Notes: a model not told the origin generated them from the letters alone. A stretch of 64,000 nucleotides of DNA from Rugalucina vietnamica (GCA_964017185.1 OZ024879.1:46301383-46365382), one strand, 5' to 3'. Numbered from the stretch's first letter, positions 30,816 through 44,159 are shown. Program-made: numbers and translations.

Positions 30816-30966
30816 ATGTACCAACCTTTCATCCAGTGGTCCATTCGCGGAAACAAACACACCAGGTCTTCTTCTATTGAGTCGAACACCTATGATAGAC
30901 AAGCTATATACAGATTTACATCCAAATACAGAGGAAGTCTTTGAAAGGGGAGTCCTGCAAGCAAAG
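30816..30966 (+). CDS. Putative internal exon of an unrecognised host gene
   Basis: 151 bp between a strong acceptor (tttttgtttcag) and a donor (AAG|GTTTGT). One frame is open throughout. After one nucleotide that completes a codon it encodes 50 residues, with the phrases SGPFAETNTPG, LLLLSRTPMIDKLYTDLHPN and TEEVFERGVLQAK, ending in phase 0. Composition looks like real protein. The candidate exon at 44386-44533 could begin in phase 0, which would fit, but 13 kb of repeats lie between. I do not recognise the family. Confidence 0.5.
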
Positions 30967-31013
30967 GTTTGTTTACTCAAATAGAACTATAGATCGTAGA
31001 TAATTTATGGAAA

Positions 31014-31345
31014 AAAGGTACAAGTAGGCAACGGTCAGGAAAAGACGCAATCAGAAAGAAATTCCCACTCCAAAAACCGAGATGGGGAAACTAAATTAAC
31101 AATCAGGTACGTATACCATGAAAACATATCGTAAGCTGAATTAGCAACTATTTACCCAATAGGTGGCCACTCAGTCACCCAAACTTAACTAAAAATATGA
31201 TAACATACATAAGGCGCCAACAGCACAAAAAATTAGATACCAAGACATAAACAATAAGAACCACCAACCACCACAGAAGCACCGCCTTGGAACGATCAGT
31301 CATATAAAATTACTAGCGGGCTTAAATCAATTTTACAGGTACCTC
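31014..31345 (+). repeat. R1 dispersed repeat, nearly complete
   Basis: From GGTACAAGTAGGCAACGGTCAGG, through 'caaaaaccgagatggggaaa' and 'caataggtggccactcagt', to 'ttttacaggtacct'. It starts 48 bp after the exon at 30816-30966. Confidence 0.85.
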
Positions 31346-31579
31346 TCCTAATCGTTATAAACAAAGAAGATTGACTCATTTAGGGCTAATTTACCGGTAT
31401 TACGTATTTACTACTACATATTATTGTTTATTTCAATATGCAACACTACAATGTATCCCAGGTGCTAGAATGTATTGGTACTGATTAGTTGTTTAACGTT
31501 ATTAACCTGTTCGTGCGACAAATGGTTACTGCACTGCTGATCTGCGCCGTTGATTTCGCAACACAGATATAGTTGGGAC

Positions 31580-33825
31580 GATGAAACTCATGCGACACTT
31601 AGTTTTGACGAACAATACACCCATGATTCTAAAGGCTAAATTGGGTATCAAATTAAAGGTTATTATGTCTCCTTTCGTTTCCCGGTTGTTGTTGGGTCAA
31701 AAAAAGTGTAGCGTCATATTGGAAAATGAGGAGATAACTCTATGCTGCACTATACTTCATATGTGCTAGTATGAGTAGTAAAATGAATGTATCTCACCCA
31801 ATCTTCAAGACAAATCAGCAAACGTGGTACCAAATTAGAGTGAAGATATTTATTCTTCATCTGAATTTAAATACGCAAATAATTCGTAATTCTGAATCTA
31901 TGAATATTCATGATTACTCATGAAAACTGACGATTTTATCAAATTATTGATCAAAATGTTCAAAGTAAGCACAGTTTGAAGCCAAGGCAATAGAAATACT
32001 CAACAAATACATCAAGAATTTCTTCCAGTATGTCAAACATCTACATGTATAATGAAACAAGTATGTGTAATTTTGCTTACGTAACTACCAGCTAATTTGC
32101 ATACTAATTAGCTTATTACCATATCCTGTTTTACCCTAATTTTACCTACCTTGCACCCCTAGGACAATTTTTCATGGGTGCCAAATCGTTCATTTGGACC
32201 CCAGAAATGCAAAGAATTTTTATTCTCAAAGATAATAGTCTTTTTGCACCATGAAATAGAAAACCGCATGGTTTCCAGGGCAACCGTTAACGTGATTCTT
32301 GAGCATTGGGGGTGTACATACAAAATTGCTCATGTCTCCACTATTACTTATCCTACACCACTGTACCTGGTCTCATTTTAAAGCTTAGACATGTCTTTAT
32401 ATCCTATTATAAGAACTGCAAGTTACCATATTTGCATAGTTATGAATTTTAATGAAAACACTAAAATGACAAAAAATCGTAAAAATCCATAAACTGATTT
32501 CAGGCCCAAATTATCACTGCGACGCTTTGTTAATATCATATTACAAATTTATTGATGTCATGGGCCTAAATGAAAATTATCTCATTTGCATATTCATGAA
32601 TATTAATAAAAACGTCGAAAATAGAGGAAAAACGAGGGAAAAGCTATAGCCATTGCAAGGTTTTGGATGGGTTATAAGATGACCTATCTTGCATCAATGA
32701 CCCCAATTTTCATTACTGATAGTGTGGTCAGAGGGACCACATTACTGCCATAAATATTGTTCTCGATGAACACATTTGCATGATGTAAAATCACATAGTT
32801 CCACACACCCCTAGTGTGATTCTAAGGAATAGGGTGTACTAAAAAAATAGTCATATTACAACAATAGCATGCTCTGGAATACTATAATTGGTCTGATAGT
32901 GATGCAACGACCTAGCGATTTTACCTTAATCCCTATTAGGCAAATCGCTGAATTTGCCTATTCATGAAAACTAATAAAACCCACAAGCAATCGGGGGAAA
33001 ATCTTGGAATAATTAGGGGGTATACGAACAAAATCAGAGTTGTTAAAAACCCAGGATGCTCAAAGAAGTATCAAATGAGCAAATGAATACTATGGCAATG
33101 TTCTATGACCCTAATGTCTCATATAAGAATGATTTGAATTTCAATTTCATGAATTTTATTGAAAAAAATCATAAATAGGAATGAAAAAGTGGAAAAATTA
33201 AACGACATAATGACTTGCATCTCGGCAACCAAAAACACTTACATGCTTATTCTTATATGAGACTTCAGTGTCATTCGTAAACATGTGTAATGTCGAAAAA
33301 AAACAACATTGAATTAAAAGCTTTAGTCGCAAAATGGTAATACTTGCTGAGAAAATGAAACAAAATAGTATAATATAATATTTGCTGAGAAAATGAAACA
33401 AAATAGTCGCAAAATAGTCGCAAAACGTCCAAGGATGCAAAATATATGGAAACTATAACACGTGTAAAACCCAAGATTTGTACAATCATTTGCTTTGATG
33501 ACGTAAAAGCAAGTGACCGAGCGTCTATTGTACAATAAGCAAGTGACCGATCCTTCCACTGTACTTTCGCAAGTGCCGTTACTTTCGTTCACTTCCGCTT
33601 CCCTACTGTGTCAGTGGTCTAGGATAAGTAATAGCGGAGATATAAGCAATTTTGTATGTACACCCCCATGCTCTAGAATCATGTTAACGATCGCCATGGA
33701 AACAATGAATTTATTCATAGTTTATCTTTGAGGACAAAAATTCTTTGCATTTCTTGGGTCCAAATGAGCGATTTGGCACCCATGAAAAATTGTCCTGGGG
33801 TGCAAGGTATGTCAAATTAGCTCCC
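31580..33825. repeat. Repeat mosaic with inverted blocks
   Basis: 32150-32365 and 33604-33815 are inverted copies: 'ggacaatttttcatgggtgcc', 'tttggacccca(g)aaatgcaaag' and 'gggggtgtacatacaaaattgc' are mirrored. The word 'gtgtagcgtcatattg' at about 31707 is the inverse of 'caatatgacgctacac' in the 340-bp units. 32460-32830 recurs directly at 35455-35800 ('gatgtcatgggcctaaat', 'tgatgtaaaatcacat'). No coding sequence. Confidence 0.7.
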
Positions 33826-34850
33826 GGGGTATAGGTTGAGATATGCTTGATTGCGCTGATAGACCGCCCGTGTGTTTAAAAATGTACTATTGGGTTATCT
33901 CCCCATTTTGCAATATGACGCTACACTTCTTGGAACCAAGAATAAATGCAAATCGATAGGAGATGTACTTTGGTTTAAATTAAGATAATTTTTGTTCTTT
34001 AATTCGATATATTAGCTGATTAAATGGGTAAAACACAGGAGTCATTTATCGTAAAATAAGTGATAGATGATTAAAATTAGCATATTCATTAATATGCAAT
34101 CAGGTAATTTGCATATTTAAACATCATTCTGACGCACAATGCCTACTCTTTACTTTGATACTAACTTTATTAATTTAAGACGAACGTGGGCTGAGATAGG
34201 CTTGATTTTGTTGGTAAATTACATGTATGCATACACTGTACTATTGGATTATCTCCCCAATTTGCAATATGACGCTATACCTCTTGGAAGCAAGGAAAAA
34301 ATGTAAAAAAAAAAGATGGAAGAGGTATCAAGGTTAGATTTAAGACTGTTCTTTAAAACGATATTTTACCTGATTTAATGGGGGTAAGACATCGGAGTCA
34401 TCTATCAAACAATATCTGATAAGTAAAATTTGCATATTCTAATTTGCATATTAAAACATTATTCTGAAGCACAATTCCTACCCTTTACTATGATACTAAA
34501 TTTATAAATTAAAGGCGAACGTAGGCTGAGTTTGATTGAGTTGGTAGACCGCCTATATGTATAAAATTATACTATTGGGTTATCTACCCATTTTGCAGTA
34601 TGACGCCACACTTCTTGGAACCAAGAACAAATGAAAATCTATAGTTGTACTAAGGTTCAATGTAAGTCAATTTTTGTTCTTTAAATCGATACATTATCTG
34701 ATTCAATGGGTAAATAAAATAAGTGACAGATGAGTAAAATTTGCATATTCATTAATATGCAAATCAAGTAATTTGCATATTTAAAAATCATTCTGAAACA
34801 CAATGCCTACCCTTTACTTTGATACTTAATTTATTATTTTAAGACGAACG
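33826..34850 (+). repeat. 340-bp tandem array, part 1 (three units)
   Basis: Units start near 33835, 34193 and 34527 with 'ctgagatag/tgcttgattttgttggta'. They share 'ggttatctccccattttgcaatatgacgctac', 'cttggaaccaagaa', 'tttgcatattcattaatatgcaaatc' and 'ccctttactttgatact'. The same unit recurs at 40565-41420. Confidence 0.8.
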
Positions 34851-35430
34851 TAGTACTTGGCAGTCCAAATCCAAAAAAGTGGCTTAGTTTTGGTTTTGTT
34901 GGCATTTTTGAGAACATTATTCTACCTATGATAATAATATTCCTTGGCATGTGCCAAAACTCGTACGGGTGGATGCCAAGTCTGTAAATGACCCTGGGCC
35001 ACAGAACAAGGTCAAAGGTCAAACGATTGCAAAATAGCAAAAATCTGTTAAAATGAAAATAAACATTATTGTTTTGGAAAATAATGGACTGATTATAGAT
35101 AACTTGGACTCATGTCATTCCTTGACATGTGTCTAAAGACTTAGAGGTGGATACCAAGACTGCAAATGCTCCTGAGTAACAATATTAGGTCAAAAGTCAA
35201 ATGAGTGCAAATTAACAAACACTCGTTACAATAATCAAGTATTTCTTAAATCAAACATGAACTGACTAAAGGCAACATGTGCTTATTGTATTCATTGACA
35301 AGTGTTTAAACTCATACGGGTATATTCCAAGTCTGTAACTGCCTCTGGGTCACATAATTAGGTCAAATGTCATATTAGTGCAAACATATCAAAACCTGTT
35401 ATGAAAACTAATAGTCTTCTAGCTATCCAT
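34851..35430 (+). repeat. 182-bp tandem repeat, three units
   Basis: Phrases near 34935, 35115 and 35295 share 'ttccttg(g/a)catgtg', 'acgggtggatgccaagtctgtaaatg' and 'aggtcaaaggtcaaa'. The inverse of this unit appears near 40245-40500. Confidence 0.65.
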
Positions 35431-35839
35431 ACCCCCTCCCCCAGGGGGGGATTTTTTTACAGTATCCCATAAAAACTAATTTCATGCCTAAACTATCATT
35501 GTGGCTCATTGTAATTGTACCAATAATACTATTTGACAAATTTGCTGATGTCATGGGCCTAAATAAAAAAAAATCATTTGCATTTTCATGAATATTGATG
35601 AAAATGACGAAAATCAAGATTTACAAAGGGGCAATCTATTGCCATTTGAAGGGTTTAGGGTTGGATATCTATAGGATGTACATTGCACCCTTAGAACAAA
35701 TGCCCATAGGTGCCAGTTTGGTCAGGGTGTCACTTTATTGCACATTTGTGTCATGTAAAATCACAGAGTGTTTACCCCCACCCCTAATAAGCAGAGGAAG
35801 TAGTGTGGTACAACTATATTACCACATGTTTCTTGGCTA

Positions 35840-37603
35840 CTGATACACCTAGAGAGCAGAAATAGGTAACGATTGATTCCTCTTACAATGCTTGATAACC
35901 ATGTAATAAGACGTAAATATCAAACTGACTTCCTGGTGTTCGAATATAAATGAGAACTTTATATATTAGAAAAAAATCACAGAAAAATGGAGTATACTAG
36001 CATAATTGCTTATATCTCGTCAACCAAAAGCCCTAAAGAGCTTAAATTGGTATCAAATGATTGGTATGACAAGGTTCTATAACCACGTAATAAGATATAT
36101 AAACTGGCTATCTTAATGCTCAATATTAAAGAGTACTTCAGATATTAGAGAAAAATAAATTAATGAAGGGGGTCTACCAACAAAATTGCTTATATCTCAG
36201 CAACCAAAAACTCTAGAGAGCTGAAATTTATATCAAATGATTGATATGATAATGGTTTATAATAATGTGGTAAGACACAGAAAGAATTAAAGTTTCTTGG
36301 GGTTCAAATCTTGATGAGAACTTTAAATATTAGAGAAACATCACAGACGATGGAGGGGGTATACCTACATAAATGTTTATAGCTCAGCAACCAAAAGCCA
36401 TAGAGAGCAGAAATTGTTATCAAATAATTGCTGTGACAGCATTCTAAAACCATAAAATAAGATATATAAATAATCAGACTTTCGTGTTGTTAGAATATTG
36501 ATGAAATCTTATAATATTAGAGAAAAAAAAACACAACAAATGGAGGGGGTATACCTACAGAAACGTTTATATCTCAACAACCAAAAGACATAAAGAGCAG
36601 AAATTGGTATCAAATAATTGCTATGACAATATTCTACAACTATGTAATAAGGTATACAAACAAGCTGACTTTCTTGTTTCTCAAATATTTTAAGAAAACT
36701 TAAGATATAGGAGAAAAATCACTGGCAAACCAAGGGGGTATAATAATAAAAATGTTAATATCTCATTGACCAAAAGCTCTAGAGAGCTGAAATAGGCATC
36801 AACTGATTGCTATAATAATGTTCTATAATACTTTGATAAGATGCATAAATAATCTGACTTTCTTATTGTTGGAATAGTGATGAGAACTTTAAATATTAGA
36901 TAATAATCTCAGAATAATAGAGGGGGTACACCAACGGAAACGTATATATCTCAACAACCAAAAGTCATAGAGAGCTGAAATTGGTATAAAAAGTTTGCTA
37001 TGACAATATTTTTAAACCATGTGATAAGATATATAAACAAGCTAACTTTCTTGTTTCGCAAATATTTAAGGAAACTTAAGATATAGGCAAAAGATCCTTG
37101 GCAAACGAAGGGGGTTTACCAATAAAACTGCTAATATCTCAGTGACCAAAAGCTCTAGAGAACTGAAATTGGTATCAAATGATTGCTAAGATCATATTCT
37201 ATAACCATGTTGTAAGGCACACAAACAATCTGACTTTCTTGTTCTTCGAATATTGATAAAATCTTTAAATATTAGTGAAAAACCACAGAAAAGTGGATGG
37301 TGTATGCCAACAAAATGTTTTATAACTTAGCAACCAAACGTCCTAGGCAGCTGAAATTGATATCAAATAATTTCTATGATAACGTTCTATCAACATGTGA
37401 TAAGATAAATGAATAGTTCGACTTTCTTGTTGTTTGAATATTGACGAAAACTTAAAATATTTGATAAAAAATCACAGAAAAATAAAGGGGGTATACAAAC
37501 GAAAACGTATATATCTCAGCAACCAAACGTCATAGAGAGCTGAAATTGGTATCAAAGAATTGCTATGACAATATTCTTTAACCTTGTGATAAGATATATA
37601 AAT
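35840..37603 (+). repeat. 187-bp tandem array, part 1 (about ten units)
   Basis: The phrase 'gctgaaattggtatcaaatgattgct' recurs near 35858, 36046, 36222, 36405, 36598, 36787, 36974, 37162, 37349 and 37539, a spacing of about 176-193 bp. Units also carry 'tatctcagcaaccaaaagc' and 'ataagatatataaac'. The array is cut by the element at 37604-39404. Confidence 0.85.
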
Positions 37604-39404
37604 AAAGGACCATTGGTCCTGTAGCTCACCTGAGATATTATCACATTGTAAGCTCATGAGATTTAAATTAATTGAGAATCGACCAATGAAAGTCTATGCA
37701 TGGACACTATTGACTCCCGGGGCATGGCCAAATTTGACCCAGGGGCATGAGCGGCACAATTTATAATGGGGACTACCAAACATTGCTACATACAAAATAT
37801 AGAAGCTCTGGGCCTTTTGGTTTCAGAGAAGAAGATTTTTTTAGTTTTTCCCATTGTAAGTGTATGGAGACTATCTACCCCCGGGGCGTGGCCAAATTTG
37901 ACCCCAGGGGCATGGCTGGCACAATTTATGTAGAGGACCATTAGCCATTGCCACATACAAAATATCAAAGCTGTGTGCCCTGTGGTTTCAGAGAAGAAGA
38001 TTTTTGAAATTTTTTCCCAAAGCAAGTCTATTGAGACTATCAACTTCCGGGGCCTGGCCAAATTTGACCCCAGGGGCATGAGTGGCACAATTTATGTAGA
38101 GGACCATTAGCCATTGCTACATACCAAATATCAAAGCTGTTGGCCTAGTGGTTTCAGAGAAGAAGATTGTTTTAGTTTTTTTCCTATTGTAGGTCTATGG
38201 AGACTATCGACCCCCGGGGCGTGGCCAAATTTGACCCCAGGGGCATGATTGGCACAATTTATGTAGAGGACCATTAGCCATTGCCACATACAACATATCA
38301 AAGCTGTGGGCCCTGTGGTTTCAGAGAAGAAGATTTTTTAATTTTTTCCCATAGTAAGTCTATGGAGACTATCAACCCTTGGGGCGTGGCCAAATTTGAC
38401 CCCAGGGGCATGAATGGCACAATTTATGTAGAGGACCATTAGCCATTGCTACATACCAAATATCAAAGCTGTGGGCCTAGTGGTTTCAGAGAAGAAGATT
38501 TTTTTAGTTTTTCCAATTGTAAGTCTATGGAAACTATCCACCCCCGGGGCGTGGCCAAATTTGACCCCAGGGGCATGGCTGGCACAATTTATGTAGAGGA
38601 CCATTAGCCATTGCCACATACAAAATATCAAAGCTGTGGGCCCTGTGGTTTCAGAGAAGAAGATTTTTTATTTTTTTCCCATAGTAAGTCTATGGAGATT
38701 ATCGACCCCCTGGGGCGTGGCCAAATTTGACCCCAGGGACATGAATGTCACAATTTATGTAGAGGACCATTAGCCATTGCTACATACCAAATATCAAAGC
38801 TGTGGGCCTAGTGGTTTCCGAGAAGAAATAAAATATAAAGGTTTGATCCTTTGGAAGCAGTAAAAACATTCAAAGGGAGATATTATGGACTATATTGCAC
38901 AATTTCGGGTAATGAACCCTCATCAGTAGCCCTTTTTAAACCGGCAACGAACGCCAGACTATTGTGTGCTCCAATTTCGAGAATTTACATGAGGAGTCTA
39001 AATCAAAGACATATTCCTAAATTGGGTCAAATATGTTTAAACATTGCTTAGAAGTATGTTTCTAAACGTGAGTGTTTTGAACGCTCTGAATATCTTTACT
39101 GATCTCAAAGGACCGAAATAAAAATACAATCTTTTTAGATTTTTTTAGTTTTTCCCATTGTAAGTCTATGGGACCTATCTGTTGCCATGGAAACCACAAT
39201 TTTGATACAATCTGCTCCAAAACCTAATGCCATCAATCCCCCAACCCAATTATGGTTCACAATAAATTTGATCAAGATCGGCCTACTAGCTTCAGAAATA
39301 TTCTTCTTTGAAATTGTGGACAGACGACGGACGGACGACGACGGACGACGGATGCCTGCCTATCCTATAAGCTCACCTGTGAGCCTTCGGCTCAGGTGAG
39401 CTAA
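37604..39404 (-). mobile_element. Non-autonomous Helentron-type element 2
   Basis: Read on the minus strand it begins TTAGCTCACCTGAGCCGAAGGCTCAC at 39404, has a (CCGT)n-like tract near 39320-39350 and a tandem core, and ends CTCAGGTGAGC followed by AGGACCAATGGTCCT (37606-37620, read in reverse). It splits the 187-bp array, whose sequence resumes on both sides. The junction falls in a T-rich word (TTGTT/TTTATAT). Internal sequence at 38840-39120 is unique in the window. Non-coding. Confidence 0.8.
37690..38830 (-). repeat. Dimeric higher-order array (about 168-bp units in A-B pairs)
   Basis: Seven units, with 'atatcaaagctgtgggcc' near 37797, 37962, 38130, 38299, 38460, 38628 and 38797. Even units read 'ttgccacatacaaaatatc ... 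ccctgtgg'; odd units read 'ttgctacataccaaatatc ... cctagtgg'. The two types alternate without exception, so the true period is about 335 bp. Confidence 0.85.
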
Positions 39405-40145
39405 CAAGCCTACTTTCTTGTTTCTCAAATATCTAAGGAAACTTAAGATATAGGAGAAAGATCCTTGGCAAACGAAGGGCATTTACCAATAAAACTGCTA
39501 ATATCTCAGTGACCAAAAGCTCTAGAGAACTGAAATTGGTATCAAATGATTGCTAAAATAATATTCTATAACCATGTTGTAAGGCGCACAAACAATCTGA
39601 CTTTCTTGTTTTTCGAATATTTATAAAATGTTTAAATATAAGTGAAAAAACCACATAAAAGTGGATGGGGTATACCAACAAAATGCTTTATAACTTATAA
39701 CCAAACGTCCCAGAGAGCTGAAATTGATATCAAATGATTGTTATAATAATGTTCTATAAAAATATGATAAGATAAATGAATAGTTCAACTTTCTTGTTGT
39801 TTGAATATTGATGAAAACTTAAAAAATAGTTGATAAAAAAATCACAGAAAAAATAGAGGGGGTATACCAACGAAAATGTTAATATCTCAGCAACCATAAG
39901 TCCTAGAGAGCTGAAATTAGTATCAAATGATTGTTATGACAATAATGCATAACCATCTTATAATACATATGACCAAGCTGACTATCCCGTTGCAAAAATT
40001 TATGAAAACTTAAGATATAAGAGAAAAAACACAGACAAATGCAGGGGACTATACCAATAAAATTGGCAATATCTCAGCAACAAAAAGATGTAGAGAGCTG
40101 AAATTGGTATCAAATGATTGCTACGATCATATTCTATACACAATT
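39405..40145 (+). repeat. 187-bp tandem array, part 2
   Basis: Continuation of the array interrupted at 37603, with four units near 39529, 39718, 39911 and 40100. Confidence 0.85.
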
Positions 40146-40564
40146 GATACAAAAAATACCTAAAAGAACTTTATCTCCATTAGAATACCACTGACACTGA
40201 TGTTTATACAGACAATTGTAAAAGGGCATGAAAATAAGCATTTTTTGCACTAAAGTGACCTTTGACCTAAGTCTGCATTACTTTGTTAGAACAATTGTAC
40301 TTGATTACACCATACAAATGTATTAGATGTAATTTGGGGCGTTTTTTACACAAAAAATGAAAATATTTCATAAGATACTGCTATAATGTTGAAATACCTT
40401 AAATTTTGCACTAAGTTGACCTTTGACCTATTTTTGGGACTCTGGGGTATTTTCAGACTTGGCATCCACCCTAGCGTGTATTGTTACACATTAAGGTACA
40501 CATTGGGCATGGATGCCAAAATGTACTAAAAATGCCAACAGAAAAATATTTGGGGGGCTTGGGA
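40146..40564. repeat. Inverted relatives of the 182-bp unit
   Basis: Contains 'agtgacctttgaccta' twice (about 40254 and 40421) and 'cagacttggcatccaccct' near 40457, which are inverses of words in 34851-35430. Confidence 0.5.
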
Positions 40565-41420
40565 GGCCAACTATGGGCTGAGATAGGCTTGATTTTGTTG
40601 GTTAACTTCATGTATGCATAAACTGTACTACTGGGTTATTTCCCCATTTTGCAATATGACGCTACACTTCTTGGAAGCAAGGACAAATGTATAAAGATGA
40701 AAGAGGTACATTGTACGAAGGTTAAACTTAAGACACTTTCTGTTCTTTAAAACGATATTTTACCTGATTTAATGGGGTAAGACATTGGAGTCATCTATCA
40801 TCTATCGAACAATATGTGCTAAATAAGTAAAATTGCATATTCAGTAATATGCAAATCAGAAAACATTATTCTGAAGCACAATCTCCTACCCTTTACTTTG
40901 ATACGAAATTTATGAATTTAATACGAACGTAGGCTGAAATATGCTTGATTGTGTTGGTAGACCGTCGGTGTGTATAAAAACGTACTATTGTGTTATCTCC
41001 ACATTTTGCAATATGACGCTACACTTCTTGGAACCAAGAACAAATGTAAATCGATAGAAGATGTACTATGGTTCAATTTAAGACAACTGTTGTTCTTTAA
41101 ATCGACATATTATCTGATTCAGTGGGTAAACATAAGAGTTATCTATCGTTTAATAAGTGATAGATGAATAACATTTGCATATTCATTGATATGCAAATCA
41201 GATAATTTGCATATTAAAACATCATTCTGAAGCACAATGTCAACCCTTTACTTTGATACTTAATTTATTATTTTAAGACGACCATAGGCTGAGATATGCT
41301 TGATTTTGTTGGTATACTGTCTGTATTCAAAATACGCGTGCTATAGAGTTATCTCCCCATTTTACAATATGCCGCTTCACTTTTTACAACCGGAAATCGA
41401 TAGAAGAGGTACTTAGCTTT
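40565..41420 (+). repeat. 340-bp tandem array, part 2
   Basis: Units near 40570, 40935 and 41290 match those at 33826-34850, with the same 'caatatgacgctacacttcttgg' block. Placed symmetrically on the other side of the 187-bp array. Confidence 0.8.
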
Positions 41421-41423
41421 AAT

Positions 41424-41765
41424 TTGAGACCAAGTTTGTCCTTTAGAATGATGGGTGTATTTTATCCCTCAGAAATCCCAACTAATAGTACAATTCATAT
41501 TCTTCTTAATTCCGAAACGTCACGCGCCTTGCATTCTTCTGCGACTGTACAGGTCGGTTTGTGTCCGACCTGGTCGGAACCCCAAATTGTTGGTTTTCTT
41601 ATGCACATGCTCAATTCTTTTAGCAGCCTTTTATACATCAATTGCCCCTCCCCTTTAAATTCATTATTACTGACGTGATTGTGCTTTTGTCAATATATAT
41701 TGAAAATCAAAAATCTTGCACCACCCTGTTTTTGTTATTTTTTATGATTAAGTGAATTATTTTAT
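41424..41765. other. Unassigned, repeat-derived open frame
   Basis: An 84-codon open frame (41424-41678) includes SSATVQVGLCPTWSEP, which I associate from memory with translated interspersed repeats in molluscs rather than with a gene. Low support. Confidence 0.3.
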
Positions 41766-41769
41766 TGCA

Positions 41770-42950
41770 AACATTATTTGGGGTTATTCCAATATCAAGT
41801 CATTGACTTTTCAGCAAATTCAAAAATGTGGATGACAATGCAACATTTATTGGGCAAAAAGTGTGAAGTTGCAAATTTTCTGAATTAAAAATGATTACCA
41901 ATGAAAAATTTAAATCAGGTTTCATTGTACATGCGATCTGCGTCATGACAGTAACAGAAAAAACAACAAAACATTTTTTTATTATAGGGAATTTGGAGCT
42001 TTTACAAAATTTTGAAAATTGGCATTTTCGAAAAAATTGCAAATGGTTTTAAAAAATCCCTTTAAACAACAAAGAAAACAATTAAAAATGCATTCTTAGG
42101 CTATGGCAGGCAAGCACATACCCCACTTGACTCTTTTGACAAGCTTAATAAACAGAAGGCATGTCCGTTTGCTGTACTTCCGGTTTGCATGCAGGAATTA
42201 TAAATTTTGATTTTACACCTACCGTTTAGTAATTTTGGGGGTTTTATGTGATATTGTACTGCTTTGTCATTTAACAACTTGTCCCATACATTCATTTTCG
42301 GGGACTAAACAAACAGTCCCAGCAAAGCAGCGCAAAGTTGCTTTTTTGTACAGTTTTAAAACAAAAGTAAAGTGCTCCAAATAAAGCTCTAACATAACGC
42401 TGCTTCCTGCTTTGTTCCTATCAATTTATTGTTTTGGACAAGTTGTTTTATCCTCACGCAATACAATGGCACATAAAAACAAAAAACATAAGAATACGGT
42501 AGCTGTAAAATCAACAATAAAAAAATATTGCATACAGACCGGAAGTACAGCAAACTGATATGACTTCTGTTGATGAAATTTGTCATAAGAGTCAAATTGG
42601 GTATGTGCTAATCTGCCATAGTCTATGAATGCATTTTTGTTTGTTTTCTTTGCCGTTTAAAGGAAATTTTCAAAATCACCGGTTAATTTTCCGAAAATGC
42701 CATTTTAAAATTTTTTGTAAAAACTTCAAATTCTCTAAACTTCAAAATGTTTTGTTGCTTTCTGCTAATGTCATGATACAAATTACATGTGCAATGATAA
42801 ATTATTGAAAATTTTCATTGATAATCATTGTTTTCCAAAAAAATGCAATTGTACAATTTTCGCCCCAAACATTTTGCATTATCATCAACTATATTGAATT
42901 TGCTGCAAAGTCATAAAATTTTATATTGAAATAAACCAAAAATAATGTTA
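41770..42950. mobile_element. Foldback A, copy 2
   Basis: The left arm (about 41800-42310) and right arm (about 42380-42950) are inverted. Paired words include 'gctgtacttccggtttgcatgca'/'tgcatacagaccggaagtacagc', 'atgcattcttaggctatggcag'/'ctgccatagtctatgaatgcat' and 'tttcgaaaaaattg' with its inverse region. It matches 7285-8425 throughout. No coding sequence. Confidence 0.75.
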
Positions 42951-42959
42951 GAAATAAAA

Positions 42960-43330
42960 ATAGTTCTACTTAATCATAAAAAATAACAAAAACAGGGTTC
43001 TTCAAGATTTTTGGTTTTCAATATATATATTGATTATAGGTTACGGACCTCGGTTTGGTTGCATGTGTACATCTAACATTTTATGGGGACGCACCTTACA
43101 TCGAAGGTATGTGTGTTGTTAGTTTGTATTATAGTGTTAATATCAATATTAATTTTTAATCAGGAGCGATATAGGTTAAAACAAAAGTATCTATCTAGCG
43201 AAAACAATTGTGCTGGTCTACTAATCAGTCACTAAAAAGATATATCGGCTTCGATTTCGCTTACGCACACGCACATTCTGTTTGTCCTATTGCACAATGC
43301 GTTTCTGCTTACATGTGTCTGTATTATCAG
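42960..43330. other. Unassigned spacer
   Basis: No supported feature between foldback A and the degenerate exon-like repeats. Confidence 0.4.
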
Positions 43331-43334
43331 CCCA

Positions 43335-44110
43335 GCGACAAACTGAGGGTTTCAAAAGTAGAGATGCGTAGGACGGGGTTGAAGTAAGCCGGCTAATAGA
43401 AATGTTTGAATGCGATGGAACTCTTAGCTCGTATTATTACAAAACGAAGTTTTACTATCAATGTCTATGTTTTCAATTTGTATTTTAAGCAAAACTTGAG
43501 GGAGTCAGCCAACAGGAATGAGCGGCTTCGTCTTGACGTCTGCCGATTAATTACATTCAAGCAAGAGAAAACAATGTGCCTCCTCTTTCCTTTGGAACTA
43601 ACGTTTATATTTTAAGCTCAGCTTCAGCTGATCGACGGTTTCACTAGCAGGGATGAGCAGGGTGGTGTTGAAGTGAGCCGGGTTATTGAGAAGCGGGGAA
43701 GATCTTTCTCTTAGCTTGTATTTCCAGCCCAACTTGACAAGTTCGAGGGAATAACTAGCAGAGACGTGCAGGGCAAGGCTGAAGTGAGCCGGATTATTGC
43801 GATATTTTATGGAGTTAGGAAGGTTTTTCTCTTAGCTAGGATAAGAAACGTTAGGTTAGCGCAACTATAACAGTTCGAGGGTTTCGCTAACAGTGGCAGG
43901 CAGGGTGGTGTTCAAGTGAGCCAGGATTGGACTGTTTGAGGGATGGGGGAGATCTAACTCCTAGCTTGTCTTTTTACTAATTCTATATGTATTCAGCACA
44001 ACCACAGCAGTTCGAGCGTTAGACTAGCAGAGACAAGCAGGGTGGGGTTGAAGATACCCGGGTTATTGAGATATTTGATGGGTCGAAGAATATATTCGGT
44101 GTCCAAGGAA
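43335..44110 (+). repeat. Degenerate tandem exon-like repeats
   Basis: About six decayed copies near 43340, 43490, 43620, 43735, 43875 and 44000 of a segment with 'gaggg(t/a)ttcactagcagagatgagcagggtggggttgaagtgagccggg'-type words. They match the better-kept sequence at 44386-44533. Several copies have in-frame stops. Read in the same frame they give variants of EGFTSRDEQGGVEVSRVI. This looks like an exon that was amplified with its flanks and then lost in most copies. Confidence 0.6.
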
Positions 44111-44159
44111 AAGTGGTTTATCTTCATTATACTACTGTTTATTGTGCCTACCTCTCTGT

